Assembly (NCBI GenBank): GCA_036271875.1
Contig: DATAZU010000035.1
Location: forward strand, 82,610 to 146,609
Direction of reading: 5' to 3'
Length of the DNA: 64,000 nt
DNA from: Galbitalea sp036271875
Lineage (GTDB): Bacteria > Actinomycetota > Actinomycetes > Actinomycetales > Microbacteriaceae
Below are positions 60,045 through 64,000 of the stretch, one piece after another (within the stretch, counting starts at the first letter, position 1; every line of letters begins with the position of its first letter). The notes beneath the pieces were generated by a model. That model was given only the letters and a program-made list of their open reading frames with translations. It ran no database searches and had not been told where the DNA came from. Made by a program: the position numbers and the translations under genes.

Positions 60045-60149
60045 TGGTAGCTCCTTGGGATGCGCCTGCACGATGTCCCCGAGGGCTCTGTGGTCGCAGA
60101 TCCGCGCGGGGTTACCTGACGTTGCAAGGCTAGCGCCAATGCTAATAGT

Positions 60150-60160
60150 GAAACAGTTTC
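60150..60160. promoter_or_regulatory. GAAAC-A-GTTTC dyad upstream of the MFS gene
   Basis: A short perfect dyad 106 bp upstream of the GTG start, in an AT-richer patch (GCTAATAGTGAAACAGTTTC) that stands out from its GC-rich surroundings. A candidate LacI- or TetR-type operator or -35/-10 region. The flanks do not extend the symmetry. The rest of 60045-60294 shows no gene. Confidence 0.35.
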
Positions 60161-60294
60161 GTGTCTATGAATACATCGCGAGTCGCATGTCGGCCCTCCT
60201 CAGCGGTTCGGCTACATCGTCGCAGCGGCGGCGCTCACGGAGTTGCCGACCAACGGCGAGCCCGCCGGGACCTCGCCCGACTGGTCCCGGCCCG

Positions 60295-60960
60295 TCAGTA
60301 CCTCGCGGAGAATCCCCCATCGACGTTCAGGAGTTGTCCCGAGATCCACCGCCCTTCGGCGGAAACCAGGAACGCGACAACCCCGGCGATGTCTGCGGGC
60401 TGGCCGAGTCGGCCAAGTGGCTGCAGGCGGACGAGGTCCTCTCGAATCGTGTCGTTCATCCAACCGGTGTCGATCGGGCCAGGGTTCAGAACGTTGGCCG
60501 AGATCCGCATTGAGCCGAGTTCGCGAGAGGCAGCGATGACGATCCTGTCCAACGCCCCCTTTGAAGCGCCATAGGGCAGATTGTCTGTGGTTGCGTCACT
60601 CGTGAGCGCCACGATCGCTCCTCCGTCAGCGGGAATCTGGCGCGCAAATGCCGCAATGAGCAACAGGCTCGCGCGCGCGTTGACGGCGACATGAGTATCA
60701 AAACTCGCGGCCGTGGTGTCAAGAATTCCCGTCTCGACATCGTGTGCGTGGCTGAGAATCAGAGCGGAGATCGGTCCGCGATCTCGGGTAACGGCTGCGG
60801 TCAACGCCTCGGGTCCTGTGGATGTGGACAGATCAAAGAGATACTCGGCCTCGGTCAGATCGCTGGTCGCGACATCCCAGCCGTCCGCGACGAGGCGCGG
60901 CACGATGCCCGCGGCAATGCTGTTGGCCCGCGCGGAACCGGTTACCAGTGCGAGTGCCAT
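60295..60960 (-). CDS. SDR-family oxidoreductase
   Basis: A 221-residue short-chain dehydrogenase/reductase. Catalytic YGASKGALDRIVIAASRELG gives the Tyr-x-x-x-Lys pair; IVALTSDATTDN holds the Ser region and VLNPGPIDTGWM the PG motif. The C-terminus GRWISGQLLNVDGGFSARY is typical. The N-terminal cofactor loop VTGSARANSIAAGIV departs from TGxxxGIG, so cofactor preference may differ. Substrate unknown. It is divergent from the DUF4241 gene. Confidence 0.87.
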   Translation of the reverse strand: MALALVTGSARANSIAAGIVPRLVADGWDVATSDLTEAEYLFDLSTSTGPEALTAAVTRDRGPISALILSHAHDVETGILDTTAASFDTHVAVNARASLLLIAAFARQIPADGGAIVALTSDATTDNLPYGASKGALDRIVIAASRELGSMRISANVLNPGPIDTGWMNDTIREDLVRLQPLGRLGQPADIAGVVAFLVSAEGRWISGQLLNVDGGFSARY

Positions 60961-61040
60961 ACCGAGACACTATCGACGCCTGTCTGCTCGCCGAGTTGTG
61001 CGTTGGAAGATTTCACTCGAATGGCGGCACCTATCCAGCG

Positions 61041-61757
61041 ATGGCGGTGAATTCCGCGCCAGAGGCCCTAGTGCGCAATCATGGCTTCGTGGATCTTCAA
61101 AAGTTTTACGCGCTCAAGCATGGCGAGGCGCTCACCCCGCAGGCCACGCGCGCCCGGGTGTCAACTTACGAACTCGGTACTCTGCGAGTGCCGTCGGGGA
61201 TGCTCGGAGCATGCGATCCGTTCGCGGGTGAGCTGGACAACCCGTTGCTGATTCCGATTCCTGCGGGTGACCATCGGGTGGTCGTGACCGTTGCTGATGT
61301 GTCGGAAGCTCAGGACGGATCGCATCTGCGAGAGGCCTATCTCTCAGTCATCGTTTCCGACAATCCGTCCGCATCTATTAGTGCCGCGGTCGGGCTGGAC
61401 GGCCCTCCTTCCGAAGGCGAGTTTTATGGGGTTGGGGTGGATGCAGGCACCGTCGCGTTCGTTGACGGGCTGGCAGCCAAATCTGCAATGCCGAAATCCG
61501 CTTCCTGGTATGACGACTTTTTCGACGACGGGACGCCGGAATCGTGGTTCGGCATCATGGACGCTGACCGTCCCCACCCCGCGGGAGCGGCGAACATTGT
61601 GATGCCACTGGCCACCAATGGCGAAAACGTCACGCTTGTGCATTCCGGCTGGGGTGACGGGTTCTATCCGCTGCTTCAGACGCGGGACGCTAACGGCGAT
61701 CTGGTCGGAATCCACATCGACCTGCAGGTTGTTGGCGATCCAGCAAACTACTCATGA
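61041..61757 (+). CDS. DUF4241 protein
   Basis: A 238-residue protein. The segments YELGTLRVPSGMLGACDPFAGE, IPAGDHRVVVTVADV, GVDAGTVAFVDG, YDDFFDDGTPESWFGIMDADR and FYPLLQTRDANGDLVGIHIDLQVV fit the DUF4241 pattern, a soluble all-beta family sometimes found near toxin or phage-related genes. ATG 61041 has only a weak upstream site. It sits just outside the left repeat of the tRNA-linked island. Function unknown. Confidence 0.72.
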   Translation: MAVNSAPEALVRNHGFVDLQKFYALKHGEALTPQATRARVSTYELGTLRVPSGMLGACDPFAGELDNPLLIPIPAGDHRVVVTVADVSEAQDGSHLREAYLSVIVSDNPSASISAAVGLDGPPSEGEFYGVGVDAGTVAFVDGLAAKSAMPKSASWYDDFFDDGTPESWFGIMDADRPHPAGAANIVMPLATNGENVTLVHSGWGDGFYPLLQTRDANGDLVGIHIDLQVVGDPANYS

Positions 61758-62003
61758 TCGGCCGGGCCGTATTCGGTGCCAGCGTTCGCAGGTGACGCAT
61801 TGGTCGCTCGGCAATCACTGCTACCTCCGTCGTCGGGCGTTTAGTGACTAGAGACAGAGACCGCTAGCGGCGACGGCAACCTGATGCTGGCTGCTCGTCG
61901 AGATTTAGCAAGAACGTCGAGGGTTCGGTGGTCCAAGGTTCGTTCTGCTCGGTGGAGTCCTGTCCATCGAAGTGGTCCCAACCGGGCGGCAAAGCGCGCA
62001 GTC
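61758..62003. other. Intergenic stretch with no recognised gene
   Basis: Between the DUF4241 stop and the duplicated tRNA 3' segment there is no reading frame with a good start or family match, and no hairpin of note. With the att copy and the lead to the next small ORF it makes a 327-bp gene-free interval (61758-62084). Confidence 0.6.
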
Positions 62004-62035
62004 ATCCAGTGCCCCGACTGGGATTCGAACCCAGA
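62004..62035. repeat. att-like duplicate of tRNA 3' end (left end of island)
   Basis: These 32 bp match 63823-63854 at 31 positions, covering the acceptor 3' strand and T-arm of the tRNA gene (GTGCCCCGACTGGG plus TTCGAACCCAGA) and a few bases beyond its 3' end. The rest of the tRNA is absent here, which is what integration at a tRNA 3' end leaves at the far boundary. Confidence 0.8.
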
Positions 62036-62084
62036 AACATGCCCCGACCTGACGGGCTTTGCGAGCAACAAGCTCGGAAACTCA

Positions 62085-62246
62085 ATGATTTCAGAATCAA
62101 AGAAAGCCGAGAAAATCAAGGTGATGTGCCTCAGTTGTGGGCAGGATGTCGGCACAGTCACATTCGCGGCGAACCCAGCGCAAGCGAAGCGCATCGTCCC
62201 CACGATGCCGATAGAGGGAGGTTCCCGTGACTTCCGCGTCAGCTAA
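62085..62246 (+). CDS. Small protein with CxxC motif, inside island
   Basis: A 53-residue frame starting MISESKKAEKIKVMCLSCG, Lys-rich at the N-terminus with one CxxC (CLSC) and AT-richer codons than its neighbours, as in acquired or phage-type genes. GGAA precedes the ATG weakly. A full zinc ribbon would need a second pair, which is lacking. Function unknown. Confidence 0.35.
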   Translation: MISESKKAEKIKVMCLSCGQDVGTVTFAANPAQAKRIVPTMPIEGGSRDFRVS

Positions 62247-62314
62247 ACGTGCAGGCTGCGACCCGGACCGGAAGGGTCACCAAGGAGAGGATTAGGAGAA
62301 GTTGCGTGCCCTGC

Positions 62315-63412
62315 TTACTGCTGGGGCATGTAAACGCCCGGGATCCCGGACATTTTCCCATTGATGTCGAGCAGATACGACTTGGCCCACGCGGACAACT
62401 GCTTCGGCGGCGCATGCGCAGTCCCCGACTTGGCGGTGTACGGTGCGACCCGTAGTGCATAGAGACCGACATTGTCTGTGTCGGGCTGATCCACCGCGAC
62501 CTCGACGAAACCCAGCGCGAACTCCTCTCCGTTCACGGACACCTTGTAGACGGGACAAAGCTCCTCGGACGCCGTCGCGTAGCCACCGCGAAAATAACAT
62601 GCCGGAATGTTGTCCTGCATGTTCCAGGTCAGACCGCCCTCCGACTCCCAGGACATCCGGCCGGACGGGAAAAGGGACAAAAAGTATTTCAACTCGTTGT
62701 CCAAGTTGGGGACCTGGAGACGCGCTGCCGGTGAGAACAGCTCCTTCAATGCAGCCGCGTCGTGGCTCTTCACCGCATCGGCGATGTGCTGCATCTCGAC
62801 AGCTGGCGTCGGGCCGGTAGTGTGAAGAATCGAACCTCGAATGCCGGGAATGTAGACGCCCGGTTTACCAGTGACTACCCCGTCGTCGCCGAGGTCATAC
62901 TGGCTGGCCCACAAATTGAACGGCTGCGGGGCTCCGATTGCCGTGTACACAGGGCCGCCGAATGGCACGACTCCTAACCCGTAGATTCCGAGATAGCCCG
63001 GATGGTCAGTATCGGTCTCGACATAAGCGAAGTAAATCTCATACTTCTTCTCGCCCGCTGAGACTTTGTAGGAGCAGGACGACAGCCACGCATCCCCCGG
63101 ACCGTCCCGACCCGTACCGCCACAGCCCCCCGACTCCCAGGTTATTTTGCCGGGCGGAAACACCGACAGAAAGTACTTCAATCCGCTGTCCAGATCGGTG
63201 GCCCTCTCACGCGCGGTTGCTGAGAACACTTTCTTCAGCGCGGCCGAGTCATGGTCTTTCACGGCAGCCGCGATGTGCTGCATCTGAACATCCGCCTTCT
63301 CGCCGGAGTCGTCGTAGCCCGGGCTGGGAATGTCTGGCAAGAGCGAACACGCTGAAAGCAGCGCAACACACACCAGGGCCGCCACTGCAGCGCCGAGAGT
63401 TCGTTTCACCAT
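62315..63412 (-). CDS. Lipoprotein with two tandem DUF5104-like domains
   Basis: A 365-residue lipoprotein: signal with lipobox VALLSACSLLPD, then two copies of one domain. Copy 1 has VQMQHIAAAVKDHDSAALKK, LKYFLSVFPPGKITWES and YLGIYGLGVVPF (about residues 45-160). Copy 2 has VEMQHIADAVKSHDAAALKE, LKYFLSLFPSGRMSWES and NVGLYALRVAPY (about 210-330). Each is followed by a G-V-Y-(I/M)-P segment. The layout resembles DUF5104 lipoproteins. A GAGGAGGAGG site precedes ATG 63412. It is the main cargo gene between the two att-like repeats. Function unknown. Confidence 0.7.
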   Translation of the reverse strand: MVKRTLGAAVAALVCVALLSACSLLPDIPSPGYDDSGEKADVQMQHIAAAVKDHDSAALKKVFSATARERATDLDSGLKYFLSVFPPGKITWESGGCGGTGRDGPGDAWLSSCSYKVSAGEKKYEIYFAYVETDTDHPGYLGIYGLGVVPFGGPVYTAIGAPQPFNLWASQYDLGDDGVVTGKPGVYIPGIRGSILHTTGPTPAVEMQHIADAVKSHDAAALKELFSPAARLQVPNLDNELKYFLSLFPSGRMSWESEGGLTWNMQDNIPACYFRGGYATASEELCPVYKVSVNGEEFALGFVEVAVDQPDTDNVGLYALRVAPYTAKSGTAHAPPKQLSAWAKSYLLDINGKMSGIPGVYMPQQ

Positions 63413-63491
63413 CACTTCGGCCTCCTCCTCAAACCTTAAGGTCGCCGCACCCATATGACGAGAGGGTTAACCCCTCAATCAAACGAGGGAC

Positions 63492-63803
63492 GTGGAGCTC
63501 GATGAAAATCTCATCGTTTGGGCAGAACCCGACAAGACCTTTAGGCGTCTAACACCTCACGACCTCCGGCACACCGCCGCGAGCCTTGCGATCTCGGCTG
63601 GCGGAAATGTCAAAGCAATCCAACGGATGCTCGGTCACGCATCCGCCGCCATGAGCCTCGATGTGTACGCAGACCTGTTCGACGACGACCAGGAGATCCT
63701 GTCGAACGCTCTGAACGGTGCCCGCGCGAATTCGGATGTGGGCAGAATGTGGGCACGCGACGGTTCCGCGGATGCGAAAGTGGTCCAAATCCCGCGCGGC
63801 TAA
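63492..63803 (+). pseudogene. Tyrosine integrase C-terminal remnant
   Basis: About 100 residues of a phage-type tyrosine recombinase. The C-terminal catalytic boxes are intact: LTPHDLRHTAASLAI (His-x-x-Arg), IQRMLGHASAAMSLDVYADLF (Gly-His and the nucleophile Tyr). The N-terminal arm- and core-binding domains and the first catalytic Arg are missing, so it cannot act. It ends 26 bp before the tRNA gene, the usual position of an integrase next to its attachment site. Confidence 0.85.
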
Positions 63804-63822
63804 AGGGATCGCGGGTCGTCAG

Positions 63823-63854
63823 ATCCAGTGCCCCGACTGGGGTTCGAACCCAGA
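63823..63854. repeat. att-like repeat at the tRNA 3' end (right end of island)
   Basis: The 32-bp partner of 62004-62035 (one mismatch, in the T-loop). It is part of the intact tRNA gene and marks the right boundary of a 1.8-kb island. Confidence 0.8.
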
Positions 63855-63902
63855 CTTGGACGATTTTAAGTCGTCTGCCTCTACCGATTGGGCTATCAGG
63901 GC
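63829..63902 (-). tRNA. tRNA with anticodon UAA (Leu), class I shape
   Basis: A complete cloverleaf of 74 nt including discriminator A: acceptor GCCCTGA/TCGGGGC (7 pairs, one GU), D-arm GCC...GGC with GG in the loop, anticodon stem GACGA/TCGTC with loop CTTAAAA (anticodon TAA, reading UUA), 5-nt variable loop CAAGT, and T-arm CTGGG-TTCGAAC-CCCAG. CCA is not encoded. A leucine tRNA should have a long variable arm; this one is short, so its charging is uncertain. Its 3' end serves as the island attachment site. Confidence 0.88.
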
Positions 63903-63948
63903 TGGCCCCACGAGCCTACCGAGAACGTGGGCGAGATCGTCGCGTGAA

Positions 63949-63981
63949 GGTCTCGATACGGCCCTTCGGGCCTACTCGACC
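63949..63981. repeat. REP-like palindrome (GGTCTCGATA...TACTCGACC)
   Basis: GGTCTCGATACGGCCC, TTC loop, GGGCCTACTCGACC: the same ends as the element at 52879-52917 with a shorter, cleaner hairpin. It lies 46 bp upstream of the tRNA gene (tRNA is on the minus strand). Confidence 0.7.
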
Positions 63982-64000
63982 ACCGGGGAAGGCCGGGACT

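Overview
This is a 64 kb chromosomal segment of a GC-rich actinobacterium, most likely a member of Microbacteriaceae. The evidence is actinobacterial gene content (mca for mycothiol conjugates, DUF4307, DUF4245, a DUF6264-like protein), frequent GTG starts, many 1-8 bp gene overlaps, and abundant GGATGC/GCATCC words. No rRNA operon, CRISPR array or intact prophage is visible. Gene order around ychF-rmuC, glpX-ispH-xseAB-DUF4245-fumC-phoH and mca-DUF4307-greA-ilvA is the housekeeping synteny expected of the phylum, with strain-specific material between these blocks.

Layout. 1-5.2 kb holds small accessory genes: a LysE exporter cut by the window edge, a degenerate AlkD-like protein, a maltokinase-cap protein, a cupin, a secreted protein, a lipoprotein, YCII and RidA. 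5.2-11.9 kb holds ychF, a methyltransferase, a DEDDh exonuclease, a wrecked serine-hydrolase gene, mmsA, rmuC and a VOC protein, with several short repeats. 12-16.4 kb is a four-gene minus-strand cluster of exported proteins. Three carry an AYW(S/T)A signature after a hydrophobic segment, as in SipW-processed TasA/camelysin-type matrix proteins. Three small members look like paralogous beta-sandwich subunits and the fourth is a 929-residue repeat/LamG protein. 16.6-30.2 kb is core metabolism and DNA repair (glpX, fba, ispH, xseAB, carbonic anhydrase, fumC), a MarR/lactamase pair, an unusual histidine kinase pair and a GH27 alpha-galactosidase.

30.2-40.5 kb carries a GNAT enzyme, PhoH, a class-V aminotransferase, uppS, trhA, mca, DUF4307, greA, ilvA and an AI-2E-family permease. 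40.5-48.2 kb looks like a phosphonate uptake and degradation locus: a binding protein, two permeases and an ATPase, a class III PLP enzyme resembling PbfA, a FAD oxidoreductase and a PhnX-like HAD hydrolase, without PhnW. 48.2-60.1 kb has a YcaQ-type glycosylase, two paralogous 392-residue lipoproteins, a RIO kinase, htpX/lemA, apt, a DUF202 pair, an aldonolactone oxidase, a D-amino-acid aldolase-type enzyme and a sugar-type MFS carrier. 60.3-64 kb has an SDR, a DUF4241 protein and the remnant of an integrative element: a tRNA gene with anticodon UAA, a 32-bp duplicate of its 3' end 1.8 kb away, a C-terminal integrase fragment and a two-domain lipoprotein.

The most noteworthy parts are the surface-fibre cluster with its upstream tandem palindromes, the PhnW-free phosphonate locus, the tRNA-linked island, and several families of 80-100 bp terminal-inverted-repeat elements, one of which has truncated a gene. 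All family assignments come from reading motifs; no database search was run.
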